Under the pieces are notes generated by a model, which saw only the letters and a program-made list of their open reading frames with translations, searched no databases and was not told the DNA's origin. Shown here piece after piece: positions 19,776 to 29,653 of a DNA stretch of 64,000 nt (position 1 is its first letter; each line of letters starts with the position of its first letter). A program made the position numbers and the translations under genes. The DNA is from Porifericola rhodea. GTDB lineage: Bacteria > Bacteroidota > Bacteroidia > Cytophagales > Cyclobacteriaceae. Location: the NCBI RefSeq assembly GCF_030506305.1, contig NZ_CP119421.1:2271501-2335500 (forward strand), written 5' to 3'.

Positions 19776-20537
19776 ATGGAAATTTTTCTTGAAGCAGAAA
19801 ACTGGATTGCTTTACTCACCCTCACTTTTTTGGAAATAGTGCTGGGGATCGACAACATCATTTTTATCTCTATTGTCACTGGCAAGCTTCCTCTGGAGCA
19901 GCAGCCCAAGGCACGTAATCTGGGGCTTACACTAGCGCTGGTTTTTAGAATTGCCTTGCTTTTAGGTATCACCTGGATTATCGGTTTTACCGAACCTTTG
20001 TTTAGTGTGTTTGGTCTGGATATCAGTGGTCGCGATCTGATTTTGATTGCCGGGGGCTTGTTTCTACTAGCCAAAAGTACTTCTGAAATTCACCACAAAA
20101 TAGAAGGACAGGAAGCCTCACAGGTTGATGGTGCCAACAAAAATGTGCAGAGTTTCGCTAAAATCATTACCCAGATAATTTTGCTGGATATGGTCTTTTC
20201 GTTCGACTCCATCTTGACAGCAGTAGGCCTTACGCAGCAGGTATTAATTATGATTATTGCTGTAGTAATATCTATAGGTGTGATGATGGTATTTGCGGGT
20301 AAGATCAGTGATTTTATAAACAAACATCCCACACTACAGATATTAGCTCTATCTTTTCTTATTCTGATTGGCTTTATGCTGGTGGTAGAGGGTTTCCACT
20401 TCCATGTGCCTAAAGGCTATATCTATTTTGCTGTAGCATTCTCCTTACTGGTAGAGGTGCTTAATATGAGGCTAAGAAAAAAGGCTAAGCCTGTACAATT
20501 GCATGACCAACAAATGCCTAAAAAAGAAACTGCATAG
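19776..20537 (+). CDS. TerC family membrane protein
   Basis: A 253-residue integral membrane protein of the TerC family with about seven hydrophobic segments. Family landmarks are LEIVLGIDNIIFISIVTGKLP near residue 17, whose acidic Asp in the membrane segment is conserved, and the related second half DMVFSFDSILTAVGLTQQ near 148. Members are linked to tellurium resistance and, in the better studied cases, to manganese export. A short charged tail follows the last segment. A strong terminator lies 26 bases after the stop. No Mn riboswitch of normal length fits in the leader. Confidence 0.92.
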   Translation: MEIFLEAENWIALLTLTFLEIVLGIDNIIFISIVTGKLPLEQQPKARNLGLTLALVFRIALLLGITWIIGFTEPLFSVFGLDISGRDLILIAGGLFLLAKSTSEIHHKIEGQEASQVDGANKNVQSFAKIITQIILLDMVFSFDSILTAVGLTQQVLIMIIAVVISIGVMMVFAGKISDFINKHPTLQILALSFLILIGFMLVVEGFHFHVPKGYIYFAVAFSLLVEVLNMRLRKKAKPVQLHDQQMPKKETA

Positions 20538-20562
20538 TAATTAAAATAAGCTTACTAAAGAG

Positions 20563-20588
20563 AAGGCAGCCCAAGGCTGCCTTTTTTT
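20563..20588 (+). terminator. Terminator after the TerC gene
   Basis: A perfect nine-base stem (AAGGCAGCC, 20563-20571; GGCTGCCTT, 20575-20583) with a three-base loop (CAA) and a T run to 20588. Confidence 0.92.
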
Positions 20589-21123
20589 GTGATATGTTAT
20601 TATAAATTATTATGCCAATGTATGTGAAATCATTGAAGTGGTTTTGATATTATGTGGCTTAGTGTGTATTTTTTGGCTGTGTCTATAAATAATCAATATT
20701 AAACAACTTTAATTTATGAGTAATATATTCTGAATAATAATTACAAAACGATACTCTTGGATTTTGCGAGATGAATAATCTTACTTAGCAATATCCAAAT
20801 TCAGAATATTATTTCTTATAAAATTGTTTTGCGGAATATTATTCCAATAATATTAAATTTTTATTGCTGTTTACCAGATGGTATTTGCTAATATATAATG
20901 TTTATAAAGAGAGTATCATTAGGTAGCTTTTGGTGAAGAGTTTACTTTTTGTTGGGTACTGTTCTGAAAGTGAGTTCTTTACGATGTTTTTATTTAGTTG
21001 AGCTACGGGGAGTGTACACAAATATGAAATTTTGCATTCCCGGAAAATAATTCTTAATTCGTTGCCGCTTTTACGATATAACGCATATATCATTTTTTTT
21101 ACCATGTTTTTAAACCATATCTT
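20589..21123. other. AT-rich leader of the second susC operon
   Basis: About 535 bases without a credible gene. The stretch holds a 13-bp palindrome GGAATATTATTCC (20833-20845), and the core GAATATTATT occurs also at 20804-20813, thirty bases upstream. These could be operator half-sites but may simply reflect AT richness. A near match to the -7 element (TAGCTTTT, 20924-20931) lacks a partner at the right distance. No opposite-strand terminator like the one in the other susC leader is visible. Confidence 0.5.
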
Positions 21124-24100
21124 ATGAAGAAAATCCTCTACTTGTGTACTCTATTGACCTGCCTAAGCTTTGTAAGCACTGTAGGTATGGCTCAATCGCG
21201 TACGGTGAATGGTAAAGTGACTTCTCTGGAAACAGGAGAGACTTTGCCGGGTGTGAACATTTTGGTACAGGGGTCTACTACCGGTACAGTAACCGATCTG
21301 GATGGTAACTATCGCATTTCTGTGCCTTCAGATGATGCAATTCTTGTATTTTCATTTATTGGTTACCAGGCAGAAGAGGTAGTCGTAAACGGCAGATCTA
21401 CTGTAAACGTAGCCCTTTCTCCCAGTCTGGAACAACTATCAGAAGTGGTAGTAACTTCTTTTGGTATAGAAAGAGATAAAAAAGCTTTGGGCTATTCTGT
21501 GCAGGAGGTGTCGGGAGAAGAAATTACTCGTGCTAAGCAACCTAACGTAGTTAATGCGCTACAGGGACGAGTAGCCGGTGTGCAAATACAAAGCGCTGGT
21601 GGTCAGCCTGGCGCGGGGTCCAATATTATAATTCGCGGTATTACCTCGCTTAGCCCCAATGCAGACAATCAACCTCTTTTTGTGGTAGATGGTATTCCTA
21701 TCAGTAACCAGACGCAGGCAGGTAGTACTTTGCCGAGTGCAGGGTCTAATTCTCCGGGTTCTTCTGAGCAGTATTCATTTTCTAATCGTGCGGTAGATTT
21801 AAACCCCGACGACATCGAGAGCATGTCTATTCTTAAAGGGCCTGCGGCAACGGCACTATATGGACTTAGAGCTGCCAACGGAGCAGTAATTATAACTACT
21901 AAAAAAGGTAAGGCAGGTGCTACTACAGTAAACGTAACCTCTTCTGTAGGTTTTGATTACCTGAACAAAGCTCCTGAAATACAAAGTCAGTATCGTGAAG
22001 GTCGCTACGGAAGGTTGCGTTTTTATGCTAATGGCGACCCGCTCAGGTTTCAGAGCTTTGGCCCTCCTGTAGTAGATGGAACGCCAGTTATTAACAACTT
22101 TGAGACCTTCTTCCAGACGGGTTCACGCGTAGATAACTCAGTAAGTGTATCTGGCGGTAGCGAAACATCTACCTTCTTTGTGTCTGCATCTCGCCTGGAT
22201 CAAAAAGGTATAGTACCCTTCTCTGACTGGGATCGTACCACATTCAAACTATCTGGTACTACTAAAGTAGGAGAGAGACTCAACGTAAACGGAACAGTAA
22301 ACTATATCAATTCCGGAGGTGCAAGAGCCAGTAGCGGTGATAAGTCTATCTTCAGCTCTCTTACGTACTACTCTCCTACTTTTGATGTTAATGACTACAT
22401 TAACCCAGATGGTTCTCAAAGAGATTTTTCTGACGGAATTATAGACAATCCCGTATACATTGCCCGTTTCTCCAGCTTAAATGACGACGTAAACCGTATC
22501 ATTGGTAATGTAGGCTTCAACTACAAATTTACGGACTGGTTGAATCTGGATTATAAAATTGGTAGCGATGTTTATAGCGATTCCCGCGATCGTGTTGGCC
22601 CGCCTAATACAGATGTAGGATCGCAGGTGAAAGGATTTATCGTAGAAGAAAAAATTAACTATCGCGAAATAAACTCTAACCTAATTGTTTCTGCTCAAAA
22701 AGATTTTACAGAGCGTTTTAGAGGGCAGGTATTATTAGGAAACAACGTTACCGATATTAGCTATAGCAGTCTAAACACACGTGGCGAAGGTTTTGCCCTG
22801 AGCAACTTTAACGATTTAAGTAACGCCACCAACCTTTTTAGTACCAAAGATGAGTCTCTCAGAAGAATAGTAGGGGTGTTTGCCAATGTAGAATTAGAAT
22901 ACGATGGTACTTACTTCCTGACAATTACCGGAAGAAATGACTGGTCGTCAACACTACCAGAAGGCAACAATTCATTCTTCTATCCTTCTGTTAACTTAGG
23001 TTATGTGTTTACCGAAACATTGGGTCTGGGAGACAATCCCGTATTCAACTACGGTAAGTTGAGACTATCTTATGCTGAAGTTGGTAAAGATGCCAGCGCT
23101 TATCAGGTAGGCTCATACTATGAGGTTACGCCTGGCTTCCCTTTCTCAGGTGTTAATGGTTTTCGTCTGGACGATCAGGTAGGCTCACCTAGCCTAAGAC
23201 CTGAACGTACCAAGTCTTTTGAGATTGGGGCAGATTTACGATTCTTTAACAACCGCCTGGCTATTGATGCTGCTTACTTTGACCAGACTAGTATAGATCA
23301 AATTATACCGGTACCAGTGTCAAATGCTACAGGTTATTCTACGTTTGTGACCAATGCGGGAGAGCTTCGTAATAAAGGTATAGAGCTGTTGATTACTGCT
23401 ACCCCTGTACGTAATAGTAATATTACATGGGAGTCGTCTCTCAACTTTACTTCAATTAACAATGAAGTAATCTCTATGCCTGATGATGTAGATGAGATTA
23501 TTTTTACTGATGCCTATTATATCCAGAATAAGTTAGTTGAAGGTGGTTCGGCAGGTGACCTTTACGGATTTGATTTTGAGCGTACAGATGATGGCCGTCT
23601 TATTATAGACGAAAGTGGTTTCCCTACGGTTAATACTACAGAATATGTGAAAGTAGGAAATGCCCTGCCTGATTTTACCAGTGGCTTAACCAATACCATT
23701 ACTTATAAAGGTTTGAGCTTGTCGTTTCTATTAGAGTGGAGACAAGGAGGAGACGTATTTGATGTAGGACTCAGAAACTCTATACGTAATGGTGTGCTGG
23801 AAGAGACCTCTTTGCGTTATGAGCAGGTAGTGTTTAATGGTGTTCGTAATGAAGGTACTGCCGAAAACCCTCAGTATGTAGAGAATGACATTCCGGTAGA
23901 AATTGATGGCGAGTCGCTATACCGTAGCTTTGGTAGATACAATAGCGCCGCTGAAGTAGTTTTGCAGGATGCTTCCTGGTTCAGACTGCGTAATGCAAGC
24001 CTGTCTTACGCGCTGCCTACTGCTCTCTTAGAGAACTCTCCTTTTAACAAGGTAAACTTTACGCTTACTGGTAACAACCTTCTATTATCTACTCCTTTTA

Positions 24101-24216
24101 GAGGTTATGATCCTGAAGGTAGCCAGTTTGGTTCAGGTAGCAATAGCTATGGATTTACAGGACTGGGAGTGCCACAGACCAGAAGTTATACTTTTACTGT
24201 GAACTTAAATTTTTAA
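21124..24216 (+). CDS. SusC/RagA TonB-dependent transporter, second copy
   Basis: A 1030-residue TonB-linked outer-membrane transporter. A signal peptide ends near GMAQ (residue 24), followed by a carboxypeptidase-regulatory-like domain (TVNGKVTSLETGETLPGVN), the plug with NALQGRVAGVQIQSAGG and NIIIRGITSLSPNADNQP, and a barrel ending in a typical beta strand (YTFTVNLNF). It is of the same family as the copy at 11771 but clearly divergent, so it likely takes a different substrate. It is followed by susD (12 bases) and a lipoprotein. No enzyme gene shares the operon, so the substrate cannot be guessed. Confidence 0.95.
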   Translation: MKKILYLCTLLTCLSFVSTVGMAQSRTVNGKVTSLETGETLPGVNILVQGSTTGTVTDLDGNYRISVPSDDAILVFSFIGYQAEEVVVNGRSTVNVALSPSLEQLSEVVVTSFGIERDKKALGYSVQEVSGEEITRAKQPNVVNALQGRVAGVQIQSAGGQPGAGSNIIIRGITSLSPNADNQPLFVVDGIPISNQTQAGSTLPSAGSNSPGSSEQYSFSNRAVDLNPDDIESMSILKGPAATALYGLRAANGAVIITTKKGKAGATTVNVTSSVGFDYLNKAPEIQSQYREGRYGRLRFYANGDPLRFQSFGPPVVDGTPVINNFETFFQTGSRVDNSVSVSGGSETSTFFVSASRLDQKGIVPFSDWDRTTFKLSGTTKVGERLNVNGTVNYINSGGARASSGDKSIFSSLTYYSPTFDVNDYINPDGSQRDFSDGIIDNPVYIARFSSLNDDVNRIIGNVGFNYKFTDWLNLDYKIGSDVYSDSRDRVGPPNTDVGSQVKGFIVEEKINYREINSNLIVSAQKDFTERFRGQVLLGNNVTDISYSSLNTRGEGFALSNFNDLSNATNLFSTKDESLRRIVGVFANVELEYDGTYFLTITGRNDWSSTLPEGNNSFFYPSVNLGYVFTETLGLGDNPVFNYGKLRLSYAEVGKDASAYQVGSYYEVTPGFPFSGVNGFRLDDQVGSPSLRPERTKSFEIGADLRFFNNRLAIDAAYFDQTSIDQIIPVPVSNATGYSTFVTNAGELRNKGIELLITATPVRNSNITWESSLNFTSINNEVISMPDDVDEIIFTDAYYIQNKLVEGGSAGDLYGFDFERTDDGRLIIDESGFPTVNTTEYVKVGNALPDFTSGLTNTITYKGLSLSFLLEWRQGGDVFDVGLRNSIRNGVLEETSLRYEQVVFNGVRNEGTAENPQYVENDIPVEIDGESLYRSFGRYNSAAEVVLQDASWFRLRNASLSYALPTALLENSPFNKVNFTLTGNNLLLSTPFRGYDPEGSQFGSGSNSYGFTGLGVPQTRSYTFTVNLNF

Positions 24217-24228
24217 ACTGATCTGATA

Positions 24229-25683
24229 ATGAATAAAATAACTATATATCTGAGTATGGTCTGCCTGACGGTTATGCTCTTCTCTTGTGAAGACTACCTG
24301 GGAGGCGATACCAATGTAGACCCTAATAAGGTAAGTGAAGTATCATTGTCGGCACTATTGCCTACCGCCATTGAAGCAACCAGCGAGAGCCATTACAATC
24401 TTGCGTATGAAGGTTCTCAGGTAGCTCAGCAGATGGCAAGTTACTTTTCTTCCGGCGCTGATATACATGAAGAGTTTCGTGTATCTACCGGGTGGAGTGC
24501 TTTATACCTACGCGCCATGACTAATGCTAAGGAAATGGAGCGACTGGCCGTTGAGCAGGAAGCTCCTCACTATGCCGGAATTGCCAAAGTAATTCAGGCT
24601 CTCAACCTTGGTGTAGCCACCGACTATTGGGAAAATGTACCCTATACCGAAGCATTTCAGGGGGCAGAGGAGCTTACTCCAGACTACGACCAGCAACAGC
24701 TAATTTATGAGGATATTATTCCTAACCTATTAGATGAAGCTATAGATGACCTGAGCGCAGAGGAGTCCGCTTCTACACCCGGAGTGGATGATCTGGTTTA
24801 TGGAGGTAATCTGGAACAGTGGATTAAAACAGCTAATGTTTTAAAAGCACGCTATGCCATTCACTTAACAAACAAAGGCGCGTCAGCGGCCGCTAACAAT
24901 GCAATTAGTGCTCTCGAGCAGCTAGCTTACAATGCCAATGATGATGATTTTGAACTCATCTATGATGAGCGTAACCTCAACCCCTGGCATGCCAGAATTG
25001 GTCTAGCTATAAATACTGGTAACTTTTTTATTACTCATTCTGATCAGCTGATTAGCTCTATGAATGGCGAACTTTATAATGTGTTTGACCCTCGCCTGCC
25101 ACTGATGGCCGATAAAGGAGAAAACGAAGAGTATGATGGTATGGAGAATGGCTCAGGAGTGGGAAGTACTGTAGATTTAACTACCAATACCTGGTATGCT
25201 ACAGAAACTAACCCACTAATGATGGTTACCTATGCCGAAAGCAAATTTATTGAGGCTGAGGCAAGGTTTCTGGCAAATGGTGGAAGCGCAACTTCCGTAG
25301 GTACAAGCCAGGAAGCTTACGATGCTTACCTGCAAGGAATTACCGCCCATATGGATAAGCTTGGTGTAAGTGAGGAGGAGAAGCAGGCATACCTGACAAA
25401 CCCTAACGTAGGGGTAGGGGCTGCTAATTTAACGCTTTCACTTATCCTGAAGGAGAAATGGATTGCTCTCTTCTTAAATCCTGAAGCTTGGGTAGATCTG
25501 CGCAGATACGACTATAGTAATGAGCTTTACAAAGGCTTGGAGTTACCGGAAAATCATAATCCACAGCTCAATAATGAGTTTATTCAAAGAGCTTCTTATC
25601 CTTTTGATGAGATCAGCAGAAACACTGCAGTGGTAGAAGCTAACCAGAAAGGCCTGGCAGAGAAAATGTGGAGAGATCAGTAA
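24229..25683 (+). CDS. SusD/RagB-like lipoprotein, second copy
   Basis: A 484-residue SusD_like_2-type lipoprotein that partners the upstream SusC. The signal peptide ends in a lipobox-like LFSC with Cys near residue 20, followed by EDYLGGDTNVDPNKV, the usual opening of this subgroup. Family stretches include LGVATDYWENVPYTEAFQ near 124 and LKEKWIALFLNPEAWVDLRRYDY near 404. It lies at the cell surface as the lid of the transporter. The start is 12 bases after the SusC stop. Confidence 0.93.
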   Translation: MNKITIYLSMVCLTVMLFSCEDYLGGDTNVDPNKVSEVSLSALLPTAIEATSESHYNLAYEGSQVAQQMASYFSSGADIHEEFRVSTGWSALYLRAMTNAKEMERLAVEQEAPHYAGIAKVIQALNLGVATDYWENVPYTEAFQGAEELTPDYDQQQLIYEDIIPNLLDEAIDDLSAEESASTPGVDDLVYGGNLEQWIKTANVLKARYAIHLTNKGASAAANNAISALEQLAYNANDDDFELIYDERNLNPWHARIGLAINTGNFFITHSDQLISSMNGELYNVFDPRLPLMADKGENEEYDGMENGSGVGSTVDLTTNTWYATETNPLMMVTYAESKFIEAEARFLANGGSATSVGTSQEAYDAYLQGITAHMDKLGVSEEEKQAYLTNPNVGVGAANLTLSLILKEKWIALFLNPEAWVDLRRYDYSNELYKGLELPENHNPQLNNEFIQRASYPFDEISRNTAVVEANQKGLAEKMWRDQ

Positions 25684-25706
25684 TTATTACAAAAAACAGT
25701 AGATCA

Positions 25707-26147
25707 ATGAAGAAAATATCATTTCAATATTTCACGCTGGTGTTATTTCTGGCTACGCTTTTCCTGTCTTCCTGCTACGAAGAAGACCCCTGGCTGGAAG
25801 ATAATATTACCAGTACAGGAGAGAAGTTTCCCGTTATTTATATGAATGAGTTTGAATCTGGAACTTATAGTTCTGGAGATGTCGTAGAAGTAGTGCTGGA
25901 GTTTTTCTCAGAAGGCGAATTAGATAAAATAGTACTTTATGAGACCATTGGCGATAGCGAAAAGAGAAAGGTTTCTGAGTCAGCCTATGTACCAGCTTTT
26001 TCTGAAAGAAAAGCTTTGGATACACTCGCACTAAGTTACACAGTACCGATGGTGGCAGATACTGTTGACATTGTACTCTCTGCGGAAGCTATAAACACAA
26101 ATGGCTTAACTAAAGAGAGCTCTCAGGAGTTTGAAGCTATACCATAG
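25707..26147 (+). CDS. Small lipoprotein of the SusCD operon, unknown function
   Basis: A protein of 146 residues beginning MKKISFQYF. I prefer the ATG at 25707 over one at 25668 because it gives a clean lipoprotein signal (LFLSSC, Cys near 23) and avoids overlapping susD. After the Cys comes an acidic linker, then a predicted beta-sandwich of about 110 residues (SGDVVEVVLEFFSEGELDKIVLYE). Such small lipoproteins often close SusCD operons as surface glycan- or ligand-binding accessories; that role here is inference. A terminator follows. Confidence 0.8.
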   Translation: MKKISFQYFTLVLFLATLFLSSCYEEDPWLEDNITSTGEKFPVIYMNEFESGTYSSGDVVEVVLEFFSEGELDKIVLYETIGDSEKRKVSESAYVPAFSERKALDTLALSYTVPMVADTVDIVLSAEAINTNGLTKESSQEFEAIP

Positions 26148-26168
26148 CCTTTAGTGTATGTATATTGT

Positions 26169-26200
26169 GCCTCCTGTAAAATTTTACAGGAGGCTTTTTT
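26169..26200 (+). terminator. Terminator of the second SusCD operon
   Basis: A perfect 26-base inverted repeat with 13-base arms (26169-26181 and 26182-26194) followed by six T. It lies 21 bases after the lipoprotein stop. Confidence 0.92.
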
Positions 26201-26361
26201 GTATAATACCATGTCTGATCAATCTACTACATGTAATTTTTAGTAGATTCTATGCCCTTTTTAGCCTTCTGGTAGCTTGAGAGTAGTAATAAAGCCATGC
26301 TTATTTGGTATATTGATTTTTACATTTTTGCACTCAGCTTATTATTTACGTTGCACTTATC

Positions 26362-26607
26362 ATGTTTGGATTTTTTAAGAAAAAGAAAAAAAGTACGCAC
26401 CAGCCAGTCCTTGCCGATCTGAACAATCAGCCATTGCAGGAGGGTGATATAGTAGAATCCATGCGTTATGATTTGGGGCAGTGTGAAATTATAATGGGAG
26501 AAAAAGGACTCACCTATAAATCTATAGCAACTGGCAGACTGGTAAGTTGGCATCTGATGGTTGATGCGGCTACCGATTTGCAGAAAGTGAAGAAAATTAC
26601 TCAATGA
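26362..26607 (+). CDS. Small protein of unknown function
   Basis: An 81-residue protein opening with MFGFFKKKKKS, a hydrophobic-basic head that could touch the membrane, followed by a compact domain of about 65 residues with likely beta strands (GDIVESMRYDLGQCEIIMGEKGLTY within 27-51). I do not recognise the family. It stands alone after a terminator, with the codon pattern of the neighbours. The opposite strand is also open here, but this frame has the better start and composition. Confidence 0.6.
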   Translation: MFGFFKKKKKSTHQPVLADLNNQPLQEGDIVESMRYDLGQCEIIMGEKGLTYKSIATGRLVSWHLMVDAATDLQKVKKITQ

Positions 26608-26735
26608 AAATATAAGAAATCATTGAGTAAATAGTCATGTTATAATGAATTTAATACCTGTGTAATATTTTAAAGGATTAGACCGAACACTTTGTCGGAT
26701 TATGGGTATATTGGATATATTAATGTCATAAAAAT

Positions 26736-27032
26736 ATGCTTATAACTTTTGCTGTTTTTGCAACTTTGTTAGTAATCAGTCTCGCAATTTTCTTTGTTGA
26801 AACTTTGGAGCATCAACGACTTTTGAAGCAGCGAAACTTTACTAATCCAGGCTCAGCCTTAAATGCCGAGCTACAGCCGGTAATGATAACAACTATCAGA
26901 GGAGGAGAAATGTACGAATCATATTACTATATGCCTGAGCATAAGTTGGATGCTGCTCAGCACTTTACTGTTGAAGTAGAAGATTCACTCTTTAAAAATC
27001 TGGTACTAAGAGCACAGCTATTTGTGAACTAG
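26736..27032 (+). CDS. Small membrane-anchored protein of unknown function
   Basis: A 98-residue protein with a hydrophobic N-terminal segment (about residues 1-22) that would anchor it in the membrane, then a soluble tail with two or three likely strands. I do not recognise it. A terminator 32 bases past the stop supports expression. It may be a lone gene; the upstream 128 bases are AT-rich. Confidence 0.6.
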   Translation: MLITFAVFATLLVISLAIFFVETLEHQRLLKQRNFTNPGSALNAELQPVMITTIRGGEMYESYYYMPEHKLDAAQHFTVEVEDSLFKNLVLRAQLFVN

Positions 27033-27064
27033 AAAGGTCATAATACGTTTTGTGAAATACATTG

Positions 27065-27089
27065 AAAGCAGCTGATAGCTGCTTTTTTT
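27065..27089 (+). terminator. Terminator after the 98-residue membrane protein gene
   Basis: A nine-base stem (AAAGCAGCT, 27065-27073; AGCTGCTTT, 27077-27085) with a three-base loop and a T run to 27089. It also separates this gene from the convergent miaE. Confidence 0.88.
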
Positions 27090-27100
27090 ATGTGAAAATG

Positions 27101-27688
27101 CTAGTGCAGGGCTGCTCTTAATGGTAAATTTCTAACGATTTCCGCTTCTGCATTTACAAGCTCTTCAATACGCTGATCTACTTCTGCTTTGTCAAAATAA
27201 CGCAGAGCCATATGTACGAAAATATGGCTATGTTTAGCTTCTGAAGCCCATAGTAGTTTATAAAATCTTTTTATACTTTCTTCTCCCTGAGCTTCACTTA
27301 CCATTTTAAACCTTTCACAACCTCTACTTTCTATAATAGATGCAAGTAGTAGCCTGTCACGAAAGCGGGTAAGTGGTGTACCCCCGTGGCTAAGAGCCAT
27401 TAAATCTTTAATGTATGGGTCGGGAGCCATTTCCTTTGCCAGACTCACACTTCTTTCCTGCATAAACTCATAAACCTGCTGAAAATGCTCAAGCTCTTCT
27501 ATACCGGTAGCAATCAGTTCTGGAATAATTTCATGACGTTCAGGATACTTGGCTACAAAGCTCATTGCCATAGCAGAAGCTTTTCTTTCGCAGTCAGCAT
27601 GATCTTGCAAAAAGCTATCAAAATCACTCATTACTGTATCTAACCATTCCTGGCTGGAGTTTTCTGTAAGTTCTATTTTGTATTGCAT
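27101..27688 (-). CDS. miaE: tRNA-(ms2io6A)-hydroxylase-like protein
   Basis: A diiron protein of about 195 residues of the MiaE family, which hydroxylates the isopentenyl side chain of 2-methylthio-isopentenyladenosine at position 37 of tRNA. I chose the start at 27688 (MQYKIEL), which matches the usual N-terminus; the frame runs 15 codons further upstream without merit. Metal-binding helices are visible as ELIATGIEELEHFQQVYEFM near 60-79, LLASIIESRGCERFK near 113-127 and LLWASEAKHSHIFVHMA near 143-159, with the Glu and His residues expected of a ferritin-like diiron site. It is divergent from the glycosyltransferase gene. Confidence 0.9.
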   Translation of the reverse strand: MQYKIELTENSSQEWLDTVMSDFDSFLQDHADCERKASAMAMSFVAKYPERHEIIPELIATGIEELEHFQQVYEFMQERSVSLAKEMAPDPYIKDLMALSHGGTPLTRFRDRLLLASIIESRGCERFKMVSEAQGEESIKRFYKLLWASEAKHSHIFVHMALRYFDKAEVDQRIEELVNAEAEIVRNLPLRAALH

Positions 27689-27759
27689 ATTTGTTTCTTT
27701 ATTAAAAATCAAAACGGCCATGAACAGGCTCACTGCGAAAATATTAATTTTGGCGCATT

Positions 27760-29040
27760 ATGCATGCAAAAACACTATCCTCTATAGCTACTCAATATTT
27801 TAAGCGCTTTGGCTTTAGCAGTCAATACATTAATACTCCTCCTGCTGAAAACCTCAAAGTTGTTATAGTAATTCCTTGTTATAACGAACCTTATCTAACC
27901 ACTACTCTAAATTCGTTATCTGCATGCGAACCTCCATCTCACCCTGTAGAAGTTATTGTGGTGATTAATAGTGGCGAGCAAGATACCTCCGATGTGCTGG
28001 CGCAAAATAGGAAGTCTTATACAGAAGCTGAAGAATGGAAAAGAAGCAATAAACATGATTGGCTCAAACTGTATGTGTTGGAGGCAAATAAATTACCTAG
28101 AAAACACGCAGGGGTAGGCCTTGCCCGAAAAATTGGGATGGATGAAGCCCTAAGACGTTTTGCCAAAATAAATTATCCGGGAATGATTGCCTGCCTGGAT
28201 GCTGATTGTACTGTAAATCCTGCTTATCTCAAAACTCTGGAGACAGTGCAACTTGAGCGACAGCCTCAGTCTTGTAGCATATATTTTGAGCATATGGTTG
28301 ATGATGATAATACTGCTGAATTGGGAGAGGGCATACTATATTATGAGCTTTTTTTAAGATACTACGTCAATGGGTTAGCATACAGCGGATTCCCTTTTGC
28401 TATGCATACGATTGGCTCAAGTATGGGAGTGAGGGCAGATACGTATGCCTTAAGCGGAGGAATGAATAGACGAAAGGCCGGTGAAGACTTTTATTTTCTT
28501 CATAAAATTGTACCTCTGGGAGGGTTTTACAATATAGCAGAGACTACGGTTTATCCATCGTATCGTACCTCAGACAGGGTTCCTTTTGGAACAGGAAAAG
28601 CCCAGCAGGAATGGTTAAAAAACAGAGAAAATAGGATGCAATCTTATCATGTTCAAACCTTTGACGATTTAAAAGGATTTTTGAGCGTCGTTCCTGTGTT
28701 ATATGAAAAAACGCTTAGCCAGAGAGAATTAGAAAAGCTTAAGCTACCTGTATCGGTCTATGAATTTTTATTAGCTCAGGGTTTTTTGGCCAAAATGGAA
28801 GAGATAAAGACAAATTCTACCCATTATCGTACCTTTAATAAGCGTTTTTTTTCGTGGTTTGACGGCTTTAAAGCATTAAAATTTGTACATTACTGTAGAG
28901 ATGTTTACTATGAACAGCAACCATTGACCATCGCCAGTAATCAGATGCTCAATAAGTTAGGCCTAAACTGTACTTCGGAAGTTAAGGATCTTCTATTCGC
29001 TTACCGGAGTTTAGACAAAAAAAGAAAAGCAATAATTTAA
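27760..29040 (+). CDS. Family 2 glycosyltransferase
   Basis: A 426-residue protein with a GT-A fold glycosyltransferase domain of family 2. The nucleotide-sugar site is seen as VVIVIPCYNEPYLTTTLNSL near 33-52, and a DxD-type metal site as CLDADCTVNP near 144. The later YALSGGMNRRKAGEDFYFLHKI carries a likely catalytic base (ED). There is no membrane segment, so it is probably cytoplasmic or peripheral. Donor and acceptor are unknown. No other polysaccharide genes are adjacent. Confidence 0.88.
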   Translation: MHAKTLSSIATQYFKRFGFSSQYINTPPAENLKVVIVIPCYNEPYLTTTLNSLSACEPPSHPVEVIVVINSGEQDTSDVLAQNRKSYTEAEEWKRSNKHDWLKLYVLEANKLPRKHAGVGLARKIGMDEALRRFAKINYPGMIACLDADCTVNPAYLKTLETVQLERQPQSCSIYFEHMVDDDNTAELGEGILYYELFLRYYVNGLAYSGFPFAMHTIGSSMGVRADTYALSGGMNRRKAGEDFYFLHKIVPLGGFYNIAETTVYPSYRTSDRVPFGTGKAQQEWLKNRENRMQSYHVQTFDDLKGFLSVVPVLYEKTLSQRELEKLKLPVSVYEFLLAQGFLAKMEEIKTNSTHYRTFNKRFFSWFDGFKALKFVHYCRDVYYEQQPLTIASNQMLNKLGLNCTSEVKDLLFAYRSLDKKRKAII

Positions 29041-29107
29041 TGAAGACTTAATTCTGTTGCTAAAAACATTGATTAACTTTCTGCCAAGAAAGTACTTTTA
29101 AAAAATT

Positions 29108-29653
29108 GTGGGTATGTCCGTTCGTAGCATTAACGTAGTCATTAAGCCTCGCCACTTTTTTCCCTGGGTAAAGCAAAAAATTCAGGTTGACGGGCAAGAT
29201 ACGTTCAATGTAAAACGCTCTTACAGCCCTTTATACAGTTATACCCAAATAGAGCAGGCAGACATACACAGTTCCGTAGTTAAAATAGAGCGTTCGTTGC
29301 TCAAGCGCTCTGTTTGCCAGGTAAGTACTCCTGGGAGAACTTATAAAGTTCGTAAAATTTCTTACTGGCAATGGGAGTGTCGTTGTGATAACGAAACTAT
29401 TATGGTAAACAGGCTGGGAGGTATTAAATGTGTATTATCTAAAGAAGGTAGGCAGCAAGCCATTATGTCCTTAGGCAGCAATATGCCTTTTGTCAAAGAC
29501 AAAAATACCTACATACGCGTAAATTGTGATGAGTACCTACATATTGCCATGGCCGCAGCCTTGGTAATTAATGGTTTTGGTATTAATGCCAGTCCTCTGA
29601 TGCTTAACAACAGTAATGAGCTTAGTCCTATGCGTACTGTTGAAATTGCATAA
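29108..29653 (+). CDS. Unknown protein, possibly Tubby/LURP-like fold
   Basis: A 181-residue soluble protein that I do not recognise. The start may be at 29108 or two codons later (MSVRS). It is rich in likely beta strands in the first 115 residues, with pattern TYKVRKISYWQWECRCDN, followed by a hydrophobic helix near 147-162 (EYLHIAMAAALVINGFG). That order, a beta barrel around a central hydrophobic helix, resembles the Tubby C-terminal/LURP-one fold, but this is a guess from pattern only. The two small genes after it are in the same direction, at distances of 112 and 135 bases. Confidence 0.55.
   Translation: MGMSVRSINVVIKPRHFFPWVKQKIQVDGQDTFNVKRSYSPLYSYTQIEQADIHSSVVKIERSLLKRSVCQVSTPGRTYKVRKISYWQWECRCDNETIMVNRLGGIKCVLSKEGRQQAIMSLGSNMPFVKDKNTYIRVNCDEYLHIAMAAALVINGFGINASPLMLNNSNELSPMRTVEIA

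Noticed and set aside
20902-21105. Minus-strand frame of 67 codons in the leader of the second susC.
   Set aside because: AT-rich, no recognisable protein pattern, and lies where the susC control region should be.
27745-27752. TAATTTTG, a perfect -7 match just before the glycosyltransferase gene.
   Set aside because: No TTTG at 19 bases upstream, and transcription would start at the ATG itself; likely chance.
29076-29100. Hairpin ACTTTCT/AGAAAGT after the glycosyltransferase gene.
   Set aside because: AT-rich seven-base stem without a T run; too weak to call a terminator.
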